Source: Oreohelix idahoensis (Eukaryota; Mollusca; Gastropoda; Stylommatophora; Oreohelicidae). From it: a stretch of DNA of 64,000 nt. Below the pieces are notes generated by a model. That model did no database searches. It was not told the DNA's origin and saw nothing but the letters and a program-made list of their open reading frames with translations. The position numbers and the translations under genes were made by a program. Every line of letters begins with the position of its first letter. The first letter of the stretch is position 1. Below, piece after piece: positions 1 through 10,984 of the stretch. The stretch covers positions 62,001 through 126,000 of the forward strand of contig JAMPIV010021219.1 of assembly GCA_024509875.1 (NCBI GenBank). The letters run 5' to 3'.

Positions 1-1137
1 CGCGATTGGATGACCTGGAAACCCTCTGGCTTAAGGACATCATTAAAACAGCTGCAGCAAAAACATGCGGTGATGTTCCAATTGGGAACAAGGGAAAGAG
101 GACGCCTTGGTGGACAGAAGAAGTTAAAGAGAAATTAAGAGAAAAAAGAAAAAGGCATGAAAATAATACGTAAGAGCTAACAACACAGCAGGAAAAACAG
201 TGAAATATAGAGAATATGTTGTACTCAGAGCAGAAGCAAAGTACAAGGTGCGAGCTTCTGTGACACTGCGTGGGTAGCAGTGAAGATTACTTTTATAACA
301 TCTGGATATCAATAGAGTGACTTCCTTGTACCAAACATCAGCTTTAGTAGAATGTCTTCCAGAAACTAGAGGTATATACAAGCTTGCGTGTGCCGTAAAT
401 CTCTGTCCATTTCAGGAATGTGCAAGCCATGGTCGTCAGCAGCTTCAAACAAAAACTATGGCGATTTGACGAGAAGGAAAAAGGTATCAGATTATTCTGG
501 GAGAACAAACCCTGGAGCAGGACAACTATTGTAAATACCTTGGCGCTGGTAGGGGGGCATCAAAGAAGAGTTGACTACCCGAACAGCAGCACCTGTGATA
601 CTTTTTCAGGCCATAAATCGAGGATTCCTCAGCAAAAGAGAAATTTGCAAGAAGACGAAGATGGCTGTACACCGCTCCACCTATGTTCCTGTCTTGACAT
701 ATGGATACGAGTCATGGGCAATGACTGCAACCCACAAAAGCCAACTACAAACCTCAGAAATGAGGTTTTGAGGAAGGTGGTTGAAGTAACAAGAGACATG
801 ACTCGCTACCAGACGATAAGTCATGGCCTAAAAAGCCCAACCCCCGCAAGCCCAATTTGAACAGTCCCAATTACGATGGTTTGGCCACGTCTGCAGAATG
901 GAAGAAGATCGGCTACCACGACAAATATGGGAAAACTACGAGCCAGGGATCCAGACCTCCATGACGATCCAGAGTCCGCTGGGAGGACAACATTAGACAA
1001 TTCCTGAAGGACCGAGGACTATACTGGAACCAAGCCAGAAGAAAGACAGCCAATAGGATAGTATGGTGTTCTCTCTGGCAAACCTCTACACCCCTGGGTA
1101 GAAGAGGAACGACTAAGTACGTAAGCAAGTAGTAGTT
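1..1137 (+). pseudogene. Degenerate RTE-like LINE, internally deleted
   Basis: Remnant of a non-LTR retrotransposon. Bases 1-170 encode part of the linker between endonuclease and reverse transcriptase, including the family-typical phrase TPWWTEEVKEKLREKR. Most of the RT core is missing. From about 440 the DNA runs parallel to the RTE-like copy at 53117-54291, covering the RT C-terminal part: FQAINRGFLSKREICKK, then a tract matching the RSTYVSVLTYGCE block of the other copy. The coding is broken by stops and frame changes. The 3' end near 1090-1137 matches the other copy, closing with GAACGACTAAGTA and a TAAG-like tail, as expected for RTE elements that end in a short tandem repeat. It is non-functional. 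Confidence is high for a LINE and moderate for the RTE clade. Confidence 0.8.
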
Positions 1138-1439
1138 AAAGCAGACATTTCACGCCTGGGACGAGCATAATGATCGAAATAGCGGAAAATAATGAGAGAT
1201 ACAACACAGCCAATATCATTCAAAAAAGTAAAAGCAAATTCATAGAAAGTTAAAAACGAAAGTTGAGATGGAGATGACACGCACCACGACAAGATATACT
1301 TCAGATGAGTAGTTCTCAACTTTGTAGTCCACTAACCTCCACCAGATTCACACACACTGAGCTCTAGGTTTTCACAAACAGCCGTCATTAACAACAGTGA
1401 TATGACAGTATGTCCTGTCGAGTTTCTTCTATTTGGTAA
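1138..1439. other. Unassigned intergenic DNA
   Basis: I see no gene, RNA or repeat here that I can name. Short open frames on the minus strand lack any recognisable motif. Confidence 0.5.
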
Positions 1440-2855
1440 CTCGTCTCTGTATCTTAGTACTCTATAGTTTAGTTTTACTACTTATTAGTCTTATTTTTAC
1501 TACTCTATAATTCCATTTACTACTCTATAGTCTTGTTTTACTACTATAGAGTCTTATTTCACTTATGTATAGTCTTGTTTTACTACTCTGTAGTATTATT
1601 TTACTACTACTCTACAGCCTTATTTTACTACTCTATAGTCTTATCTTACGACTCTATAGTCTTGCTCTAATACTCAACAGTTTAATTTTACTACTCTATA
1701 GTCTTCTCCTACTACTCTATAGTCTTGTCTTACTACTCTATAATTTAATTTTATGACTCTATAGTCTTATTTTACTACTCTATGATTTCATTTTATTACT
1801 ATATAGTATTGTCTTACTACTCTATAGTCTTGTTTTGCTAGTATATAATTTCATTTCACGACTCTACAGCCTTACTTTACTACTCTGTAGCTTGTCTTAC
1901 TACTCTATAGTCTTGTTTTGCTACTATATAATATCATGTTACTACTCTATAATCTTATTTTACTACCCTATAATTTAATTTTACTACTCTATAGTCTTGT
2001 CTTACTACTCTATAGTCTTATTTTACTACTCTATAGTCTTGTCTTACTACTCTATAGTCTTATTTTACTCTATAGTCTTGTCTTACTACTCTATAGGCTA
2101 ATTTTACTACTCTATAGTCTTATTTTACTACTCTATAGTATTATTTTACTACTCTATAATTTAATTTTACTACTCTATAGTCTTATGTTACTACTCTATA
2201 GTATTGTTTTGCTGCTATATAATTTCATTTTACTCATCTATAGTCTTATTTTACTACTCTATAATTTAATTTTACTACTCTATAGTCTTGTCTTACCACT
2301 CTAGTCTTATTTTACTACTCTATAGTCGTGTCTTACTACTCTATAGTCTTATTTTACTAGTCTATAGTCTTATTTTACTACTCTATAGTATTGTTTTACT
2401 ACTCTATGGTATTGTTTTGCTGCTATATAATTTAATTTTACTACTCTATAGTCTTATTCTACTACTCTATAATTTAATTTTACTACTCTATAGTCTTGTC
2501 TTACTACTCTGTAGTCTTATTTTACTACTATACTCTATAGTATTGTCTTACTACTCTATAGTCTTATGTTACTACTCTATAGTCTTGTCTTACTACCCTA
2601 TAGTCTAGTTTTACTACTCTATAGTCTTATTTTACTACTCTATAATTTAATTTTACTACTCTATAGTATTATGTTACTACTCTATAGTATTGTTTTGCTG
2701 CTATATAATTTCATTTTACTACTCTATAGTCTTATTTTACTACTCTATTATTTCATTTTACTTCTCGTATTCTACTATTTTATAGTTTCAATTTACTACT
2801 CTATAGTCTTATTTTACCACTCTCTGATTTCATTATACTACTTTACAGTCTATCT
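1440..2855. repeat. 21-bp satellite array
   Basis: About 65 copies of a 21-bp unit built on TTTTACTACTCTATAGTCTT, with variants ending in GTCTTG, GTATTA or ATTTAA. Because 21 is a multiple of three, the array stays open for long stretches and translates as a 7-residue repeat rich in LLLYSLI or LLLYNLI. That is a by-product of the repeat length, not evidence of a protein: several frames are open and single units carry small indels. The edges are diverged, so the start is approximate. Confidence 0.95.
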
Positions 2856-3217
2856 CTGACATTTCGTGAAAGAGGCCAGAGAAAACAGCGACACCTCTGA
2901 GGAAGCCCGTGCTTCCTTGAGAGCCACATGGCTGGATATAAAGAGTTAAGTTTGAACCAACCAGGAAGGAGAAAAACAGAAAGTTCAGCTAACATATGGG
3001 GGTTGGCCGGGCTGATCAACGAGGGCTCCAAACGTACAGAACACTAACAATTATAATAAAATTGTGTTGGGTGCCCTAGATTATCGAGTGGCGGTTATTC
3101 ACGCCACTGGATAGACGTGACATAAATATATTTGAGTCAAGGCCACAGCAAAGAAAAACGTACACACGGTGTCTTTTTAAAAAAAAAAGGAACCTCGAGA
3201 ACTTCAACTGCTAAGCT
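2856..3217. other. Unassigned spacer between two satellites
   Basis: No gene is recognised. A poly(A) run near 3178-3188 precedes the next array. Confidence 0.5.
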
Positions 3218-3836
3218 GTGAGAGGTCAGACTATGAAAGAGAGATGACAGAGAGAGGTCAGACCTTGAAAGAGAGATGACAGAGAGAGAGGTCAGACTAT
3301 GAAAGAGAGATGACAGAGAGAGGTCAGACTATGAAAGAGAGATGACAGAGAGAGGTCAGACTATAAAAGAGAGATGACAGAGAGAGGTCAGACTATGAAA
3401 GAGAGATGACAGAGAGAGGTCAGACTATGAAAGAGAGATGACAGAGAGAGGTCAGACTATGAAAGAGAGATGACAGAGAGACGTCAAACTATGAAAGAGA
3501 GACGACAGAGAGAGGTCAAACTATGAAAGAGAGATGACAGAGAGAGGTCAGACTATAAAAGAGAGATGACAGAGAGAGGTCAGACTATGAAAGAGAGATG
3601 ACAGAGAGAGGTAAGACTATGAAAGAGAGATGACAGAGAGAGGTCAGACTATGAAAGAGAGATGACAGAGAGACGTCAAACTATGAAAGAGAGACGACAG
3701 AGAGAGATCAAACTATGAAAGAGAGATGACAGAGAGAGATCAGACTATGAAAGAGAAATGGCAGAGAGAGGTCAGATTATGAAAGAGAGATGACAGAGAG
3801 AAGTCAGACTATGAAAGAGAGATGACAGAAAAACGA
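3218..3836. repeat. 32-bp purine-rich satellite
   Basis: About 19 head-to-tail copies of a 32-bp unit with the core GAAAGAGAGATGACAGAGAG followed by AGGTCAGACTAT. The strand is strongly purine-biased. Units differ by single substitutions (GTC/GTA, GAC/AAC), and one run of three variant units (ACGTCAAACT type) occurs twice, at about 3480-3530 and 3670-3720. This suggests amplification of multi-unit blocks. Confidence 0.95.
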
Positions 3837-4202
3837 ATGAAAGAAATCAATAGCTATTCTCTGAGAGTGTCTGTTACTTCCGCTTCTGACAGCATAAAAA
3901 TATCTCTGTTATGCAAATTTTCGCCACTTGATCTATGACCTTCGACAATGCACTTCCTTTATCCCTTTCAGTTATCAATTTCCGGTTGCGAACCTCCAAG
4001 ATATTACACCCCCCTTTTTTTCAAATCTGACGTCATCAGGCAGAACACACATTTTTAAGCCAAAGTTCACATTACAATCTTGTGTATTAAAAAAAAAAAT
4101 CTTTGAAGAATCCAGCGTTTACTTTCTCTGTTTATTTTCTCCAGCAACTGGATAGTAAATATATTTATTCCTTTAAATGGCTTCTTAAATTATTTGTCTC
4201 GT
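3837..4202. other. Unassigned AT-rich spacer
   Basis: No recognisable gene. A short open frame (3928-4155) has no motif that I know. Confidence 0.5.
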
Positions 4203-4361
4203 GTACCACTAACTTCAGCAAGAACACTTTCACGATAGACAAGAAAGTATACCACTAATGTCACGCTAGAACAGAAAGTATACCACCAGGGCCACGTTAG
4301 ATAATAAAGTATACCACTCGTGTCACGCCAGACAAGGTTGTTTACCACTAATATCACGCTG
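4203..4361. repeat. Diverged tandem repeat, about 35-bp unit
   Basis: Four to five loose copies of a unit centred on GTATACCACTAATGTCACGC, separated by AGAC or AGAA-rich linkers. They are diverged, so the unit length is approximate. Confidence 0.6.
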
Positions 4362-4439
4362 TTTGTGGGCAGTGGTGAACTAACGATGTAGATGGGTCGA
4401 TGCTTGATGCAGTGGTGAACTAAGATGTAGATTGGCCGG

Positions 4440-5215
4440 TGTAAAGTTAAATAGCCGACATTTAAAAGTGTAAAGTTAAATAGCTGATATGTTAAAGGTG
4501 TAAAGTTAAATAGCTGATTTGTTAAAGGTGTAAAGTTAAATAGCTGATATGTTAATAGTGTAAAGTTAAATAGCTGATATATTAATGGTGTAAAGTTAAA
4601 CAGCTGATATATTAATGGTGTAAAGTTAAATAGCTGATATGTTAATGGTGTACAGTTAAATAGCCGATAGGTTAATGGTGTAGTTAAATAGCCATATATT
4701 AATGGTGTACAGTTAAATAGCCGATATATTAATGGTGTACAGTTAAATAGCCGATATGTTAATGGTGTAAAATTAAATATGGGGTATATTAATTGTGTAA
4801 AGTTAAATAGGTGATATTTTAATGGAGTACATTTAAATAGGTGATATTTTAATGGAGTACATTTAAATAGTTGCTATGTTAATGGTGTACAGTTAAATAG
4901 CTGATATGTTAATGGTGTACAGTTAAATAGCCGATATATTAATGGTGTACAGTTAAATAGCTGATATGTTAATAGTGTAAAGTTAAATAGCCGATATGTT
5001 AATGGTGTACAGTTAAATAGTTGCTGTGCTAATGGTATACAGTTAAATAACTGATATGTTAATGGTGTACAGTTAAATAGCTGATATATTAATGGTGTAA
5101 AGTTAAATAGAAGATATGTTAATGGTGTAAAAGTTAAATGGCTGACATATTAATAGTGTGCATTTAAATAGCCGACATGTTAATGATGTCTAGTTAAACA
5201 ATTGACATGTTAAAT
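4440..5215. repeat. 30-bp AT-rich satellite
   Basis: About 25 copies of a 30-bp unit containing AAAGTTAAATAGCTGATATG then TTAATGGTGT. Variants include GTACAG for GTAAAG and GCCGATAT for GCTGATAT. The first and last units are degraded. Confidence 0.93.
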
Positions 5216-6020
5216 CTATGAAAACGAAACTCGAATAACCTGTGAGGCACTGTCGAGCCGTGAATATAACTCCATCGACGGTAACTGAGGCAGTTTTACG
5301 ATATCTGTTTATTCTTCCGTAAACAATTTTTCTTCCGTTGATATTGTTGATATTACCTGTTGCTGATACTCGATCATGCTTGTGTTCAGTAATTCCACTG
5401 GTATAATGGAATTTTGTTTGGTTTTTATTATTACAGCGCCGATATGAGTACACGTTAGGACTGTACCGTTACATTGTGGTGCCATCGCACGTGCGTGCCG
5501 AAGCGCAGGTAGACATAATTACAGGTAATTATCGTACCTGCCGACAGTTACAATCTGATGAGGCCTTGATGTATCTTGATAGCTCTTGCCGCGCCATGTC
5601 ACAGAAACAAACGAAGACTCGGGTTTCTGGCGTCTCGTGCTGACAAATACTCCGTTTCTTGAAGAATCTGCCAGCGGTCATCTTATCACTGCGCATGCCT
5701 TGTGTGTATCGCATTCTCGGAACACGTGTTTCTGAGACTTGCTTCTCTGTCACATCGACATACATTTCTTTGTCCATGTTTTTTTTTTTTTTAATAAAGT
5801 TTTGCCTCGTATTGGCGAGGCGCGTCCCGTTCAACCCAGTCGGTTATATTAGGGCGCATGTCCAAATATAAAAGACCGTTAGGTCTGAGATTAACTATTT
5901 GTCCATGTGTATGTATGTGCGTGTGTGCTAAACTAATGGTGGTGAATTCTTAGTCTGAATATTATCTCTGATCATCCCTTCCTCCCCTCTACAGCAGGTA
6001 ATAATCGTGTGTTGGTTTGT
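5216..6020. other. Unassigned intergenic DNA
   Basis: No gene, RNA or repeat is recognised. Open frames on both strands around 5529-5871 overlap each other and show no conserved motif. Confidence 0.45.
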
Positions 6021-6376
6021 CTAGTGCCCTGTATATATATATGGGACCAGAAGACGCAGCAATAGAGACCGCAGTCAGCGACTCATAGCTTGACTGCCTG
6101 CGTCAGGACCAGCGAACCAGAGCTGGTCAAGACCGTGCTCCACCTCCACGTGGTGGTCCTGGAAACAGTCTGAAGCAGTGCAGGCTGGCTGAGCGAGCAC
6201 GGATCGCAATGAGAAGGCAAACCATGTCCTAAAAAAATGCCGTGCAGAAGTCGGATGTGTCGACCGAAAGGTGCAGATATCACAGCTACGTTGTAAACAG
6301 ACACAACGCAACCACCGTCCTTTTCAGGGCGAACGAGGAAGAAGAAGAAGAAGTATATATATATACAGGGCACTAG
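6021..6376. repeat. Palindrome arms split by dispersed repeat D
   Basis: The left arm (6021-6042, CTAGTGCCCTGTATATATAT plus AT) and the right arm (6353-6376) are reverse complements: the right arm ends TATACAGGGCACTAG. Between them lies dispersed repeat D. Both arms are bordered by a near-copy of GGTTTGTCTAG. Without the insert the site would be a nearly perfect palindrome of about 44-46 bp. Confidence 0.8.
6043..6352 (+). mobile_element. Dispersed repeat D, copy 1, (AAG)n-tailed
   Basis: A 310-bp sequence closely matching 55780-56083. Shared stretches include CTCCACCTCCACGTGGTGGT, which is itself a hairpin, and CAGACACAACGCAACCA. It ends in (GAA)n or (AAG)n, like the LINE family at 22824 and 45543, which suggests a non-autonomous retroposon moved by that LINE. 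No protein is supported: open frames on both strands differ between copies. I do not recognise the family. Confidence 0.75.
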
Positions 6377-7358
6377 GTTTGTCTAGCACCTGTAGCCTCG
6401 TTTCTGCTAATGACCAAAAGTACTCGTGACTGATGGCGCGCACAGTTACAGAGGGAAGTTATACCTCGCCACCTTTTTTTTTTGGGGGGGGGGGGGGGGG
6501 TTGTGATGGGAGGTACTGAGTGGGTTTAAACGCAGTTATTTCCAGGTTTCAGTTCTGTCTCTCCTTATTCCTGTTTCCATTGTCATAAATAATTTATATT
6601 TTATCTTTTAAATCATATCATTTGCAGCTTGCTTGCTTGTGTGTGTATGTGTGTGTAAAAAAAAAATAAGACATGGAGGCAAGACGTACATACACAAAAA
6701 GAGATGACATAAATCTAATAAATTATATACAAGAGATAATAGAAAAACAAGTGCAGATATTTAAAAAAAAATGAAACTAGCAGAATGACAACGAAGGCTG
6801 ATGGAGTTATACAGTTGTTGATTGAAGAAAACTGATCTATTATCAAATATGAGTAGCGACAGATACAACGGGCGCAGATATAGATGGGCATTCCAGACAG
6901 CTGATAGACGAACGAGGAGAAGAGAAAAAAAAATAATAAAGCTTGGTGCAGACACACACAGATATTTTTTTTTAAATGCAGATAATTCAACGAGAGAAAC
7001 AGAAAGACACATGAGAGCGGTAAGAAACCTGGACTTGCAAAACAAGTTTGTTTATGCAGCTGGAAAACAACTTGCTGCTAAAACTCTTGTCAACAACAAC
7101 ACAAATTGTCCGGGACAACACAGTGAGTGAACCTTACAGAAATAATAACAACAAGACAGGGTAGATAAATCTGTGCGTGTTGTGTACCATCACAGTTATT
7201 TCCATTTCAGCTCCCTATGGACTATGGGGGCGGGGGGGCGGGGCGGCATTACTGTAGCTCATCCATCTGTGGGAAACTTGCACCAAAGCAGTCACGCGTT
7301 CTTGAAGCCAATTTTTTTACATGATGATTTTGCCCCCAACCACATTCCCATGTTAGCA
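6377..7358. other. Unassigned DNA with poly(T)-poly(G) tract
   Basis: No gene is recognised. A poly(T) then poly(G) run of about 27 bases lies at 6473-6500, and short G-rich runs lie at 7226-7244. Overlapping open frames at 6715-7130 lie on opposite strands and carry no motif I can identify. Confidence 0.45.
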
Positions 7359-7631
7359 CAGGCATACCTCGGAGATATTGCGGGTTCGGTTCCAGACCAA
7401 CGCAATAAAGCGAATATCGTAATAAAGCGGGTCACACCCATTTTTTGTGTGGCTTCCCAGTGCATATAAAAGCCTAAAATCATGTTTACACTATGTCTAT
7501 TTAGTGCGCAATAGCGCTATGTCTAAAAAAAAAACATGTACTGTAAAATTAAAAATACTTTATTGCTAAAAATAAAATGCTAATCTTCATCATCTGAGCC
7601 GTCAGCGAATCGTAATCTTTTTGCTGGTGGA
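7359..7631 (-). mobile_element. Tigger1-like (pogo) DNA transposon, one end
   Basis: Starts with CAGGCATACCTCGGAGATAT, the terminal inverted repeat I recall for mammalian Tigger1. It continues collinearly with that consensus for about 270 bp, including AATAAAGCGAATATCG, CCCAGTGCATATAAAAG and AAATACTTTATTGCTAAAAA. The last part, read on the minus strand, encodes the transposase C-terminus (PPAKRLRFADGSDDED, then a stop). Similarity ends abruptly near 7631, and the opposite inverted repeat is not seen in this window. It is therefore a truncated, non-autonomous end. The match is from memory, without alignment. Confidence 0.8.
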
Positions 7632-8119
7632 GAGCCAAAATCTGTCGGAAGAAGGCACGTTCTAATAAATAAACATGAATAATTTGAAAAAAAGCGCCCA
7701 AGGCATATTTCACTGTATCATATTCATAAATAGTAAGGATGTTATTGCATACTTTCCTCGACAATAATGTCAAACAATAATGTGGCCCTATATCACCTAA
7801 TTTTGGTGCAGACGAGGAAATAGACAAGACAACCAATGCTAGCGGAGAACATGAGTCTGTCCCGCAGTTTATCAACCTGCAGAATCTCTTTTCAGTCTCT
7901 TCGATAATCGACCCAGACAATCAGCCAGGATCGTCAGACACAGCACGCTCTTCTGTGAGGAATACTGATACGGAATCTGCTCCTGATTAGGTCTTTGTGA
8001 TTGTTCAGCCAAGATGCTGCTTCATTTTTGTAGTTACAAGTTTTCTACATTTTGGTAGTCACCCAGTCAAGTACAGATCAGCCATATTGTGTAGCAGAAC
8101 TGCAAGAAAGTCTAGAAAG
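7632..8119. other. Unassigned intergenic DNA
   Basis: No gene is recognised after the Tigger-like similarity stops. The minus-strand open frame over 7549-7920 enters the Tigger C-terminus only by overlap. Confidence 0.4.
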
Positions 8120-8512
8120 CCCAAAAGGTAAGGAAGCAGGCCCCAGACAAATGCATGCTGAAGTCGGGCGCACTAGGCCGCAAGGGGCGCAACAGTGCAA
8201 CGCAAACCGTCTTACGATGACTGATTCAAATATGCCTCGACGAGGTGTTCGACCCAAAAGGACCCGCCAATGTGGGAAGAGTGCTGACCCCTTGCCTCGA
8301 CAGGGTCCACCCAAAGATAATGGTGGTCACTTACAGCCGAACATCTACTCCAGTCCTGCCCAACTTACAGCAGTGAACGTAGTAGTATATGGCAACAACC
8401 CTCTTCTCTCCATGAAAAACTGTTTGGAGATGGAACCTTGAGCTGATTACTGCCTTTATTAGAGTCGTTAATGTTGAAATCTTAATTATTATTAAGAAGA
8501 AGAAGAAGATTG
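8120..8512 (+). mobile_element. Dispersed repeat E, (AAG)n-tailed
   Basis: The 3' part (ATGAAAAACTGTTTGGAGAT, then TTGAGCTGATTACTGCCTTT) recurs at 49583-49640 and 49674-49741. The element ends in (AAG)5. The middle, GCTGAAGTCGG followed by an AAGGGGCGCA-like stretch, loosely resembles repeat D, so D and E may be subfamilies. No coding potential is supported. The 5' edge is uncertain. Confidence 0.55.
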
Positions 8513-8736
8513 TTCAGTAATATTCATATAGCATTTTTACACCTTTAAGGTATCAAATAAGTGAAATAATAACCAAAATAAATACTTATTTGACAAATGT
8601 GTTCTAGAAACTTTTTATCTGTATTAGCTTGCGAATTTACATTAATATTAGTACATAAAAACCTACAGTAATGGCGCTGCTCTTGACAGTTCTTTAAGCT
8701 TCATTCATGCGAACACAAACACAAAAAAACACACAC

Positions 8737-8918
<182 letters not shown>

Positions 8919-9172
8919 GAATCCTACTAGGTTAGCGATCCTACTAGTGACAGGCTGTTGCTACTGGTGTCAGACTGTATCGGCTAGCCGCTAGACCGTT
9001 CCTCTGATATCCAGGCCGGATCATGCTGCGTGGGCAACAGCTTGATCTACAATTGCCCAACCTCGTGCCACTGAAAGTTATTTCGGGAGGTACGCTCCTT
9101 TGGTCAGAAATGACTTGTAGGGAAGATAACAGTTAGCAACTTACCAAGACAATCATATAATCTGATTAATAT

Positions 9173-9412
9173 AAAGGTAGTCCCATTTCAGATATTGCCG
9201 TAGGAGAGTGAAATGTTAGAGACTTTACTATACTATGTCCATTTTATTATGAGTTGGAGTGACTAATTCCCTTTTGTCTTCCCTAACTCAAGAGTAGTCA
9301 TTTACCTATGTAGACTGGAGCGTGGCGCTACCAGGTTTCGATCCCAGGGACTTCACCGCGAGAGGACTATGCTCTAACCGCGTAGCCAATCGTGCATTGG
9401 AGAAGATAAACC
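9173..9412 (-). mobile_element. tRNA-derived SINE, family A, copy 1
   Basis: On the minus strand this has a tRNA-like head with a B-box-like sequence (around 9335-9350), a middle CTACATAGGTAAATGACTAC-type segment, and a tail AACATTTCACTCTCCTACGG. The same order is seen at 42618, 49742, 59288 and 59600. Pol III-type SINE; edges by comparison only. Confidence 0.7.
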
Positions 9413-9439
9413 AAAATTTAACAATTTTCGGGAGATCTC

Positions 9440-9607
9440 CAGGTCCTATTGATAAACTGTGTGTGTGCGTTAGACAGTGCGCGTGTGTGCGTGCGCGTAT
9501 GAGAGTGAGTGTGTGTGCGTGCGTGTGCGCCGAGAAACAACGTTTATGATTTCGCTGTTCTAGAAGAAATATGTCACACAAATATGCAATGACAAAAAAC
9601 ACCACAT

Positions 9608-9651
<44 letters not shown>

Positions 9652-10190
9652 ACATACACATACACACATGACACTCATATGAACAACTCTAAGTGTAACA
9701 CTGTGCCGTAAGAACTTACACAGACACACACACGTACACATATAAACACACACACATGACACTCATAAGGACAACCGCAAATGTAACACTATGCCATACA
9801 GAACATACACAGACACACACACAGTCGCACATACACAGCAATCATAGACACACACAGACACATATCACACCCACCCACACATAGCAATCATATGAACAAT
9901 TATAAATGTAACACTATGCCATTAGGAACTTACACATACACACATATATACACACACAGATACACAGCAATCACAGTAGCTAGACACAGGTGCATGCAAC
10001 TAGCGAGCTACAGGAAAGTTAACATTCATACCCTTCGATACATACTGAGGGAGACTGAGCACCTATGGGTTTGCCCGGAGTGCAATGATGTCGATTCTGT
10101 TTAACAATAACAGTAACACCCACACAGACACACATACACAGCGATCACAGTAACAACTCTAAGTGTAACACTATGCCACACAGAACTACA
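9440..10190. repeat. GT/CA microsatellites and complex CA-rich tandem repeat
   Basis: A GT/GC-rich tract (9458-9535) and (CA)n (9605-9650) are followed by diverged longer units. Each unit contains GTAACACTATGCCA and a CACACAGACACACACA tract (9667, 9757, about 9890 and 10140). Long open frames here are simple-sequence artefacts. Confidence 0.85.
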
Positions 10191-10984
10191 CATCTACTAA
10201 CTGGGACAACTTGAACTTCGTAACACTTTATTTGGGACTAAAGTTTGACTAATCACCGGCGGGTTTGGCTCTAACCATTCTTCAGGGTTGCCAGCTAGAA
10301 CAGACAGTGGGACGGAAGAGATAAAACAAGAAGTCAAATAAACGGGTTGGCTCAAGTGTTACTACGTACATGTGTATAATAGATAACATTTATTATTAAT
10401 ACGCGGGTCTGTGATAGTGGAAAACAAAAACTGGAAGCCTATGACACGATATTCAAGGACTTGCTGGCCGATTGCATTGTGCAAGGTGAGATGCAGGGCG
10501 GAGACAGAACAGGTATTACGAAAGAAGCGCAAAATAAGGGTTAAAGATAGTGGACGAGACAGTACATACAAGATGAGCATGTGGTACGTGTTTTCTATTA
10601 TGAGACAGAGAACGGGTTAAAGACAGTACAGGGTGTGACCGGGGGGTAGTTGTTTCAGTGAGAATCGACACAAGAATAGCTCTAGGCACTAGAAGAAACC
10701 AGAGATTGTCAGACTGACGAGGTTTGTTCTATGAAGAAAGACACAAAGAGGGTTAAAAGTTCTAGAGGGAACAGAGGCAGGTAACGATAAGCCTAATGAT
10801 TAATGTGAGGAGAAACAAAACCAGGGGTACATACATTAGATAACATGGTAAGGTGTAACAAGGGTTAAAGGTTATAAACATCACGTCTTAACTATAGTTT
10901 ACAAATTTAAGAAAAAAAAAAGAAAAAAAAAAAGAACAAATATAGCAAATGATGCAATCATCTACCAAAGGTAGGAAAGTGTTG
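10191..10984. other. Unassigned intergenic DNA
   Basis: No recognisable gene or repeat, apart from an A-rich run (10907-10940) shortly before the 47-bp satellite. Confidence 0.45.

Noticed and set aside
1565..2859. Long plus-strand frames with LLLYSLI repeats that look like membrane proteins
   Set aside because: They are translations of the 21-bp satellite; neighbouring frames are equally open and indels move between them.
9306..9762. Cys/Val-rich frames (VCVCVCVCV)
   Set aside because: CA/GT microsatellite translation.
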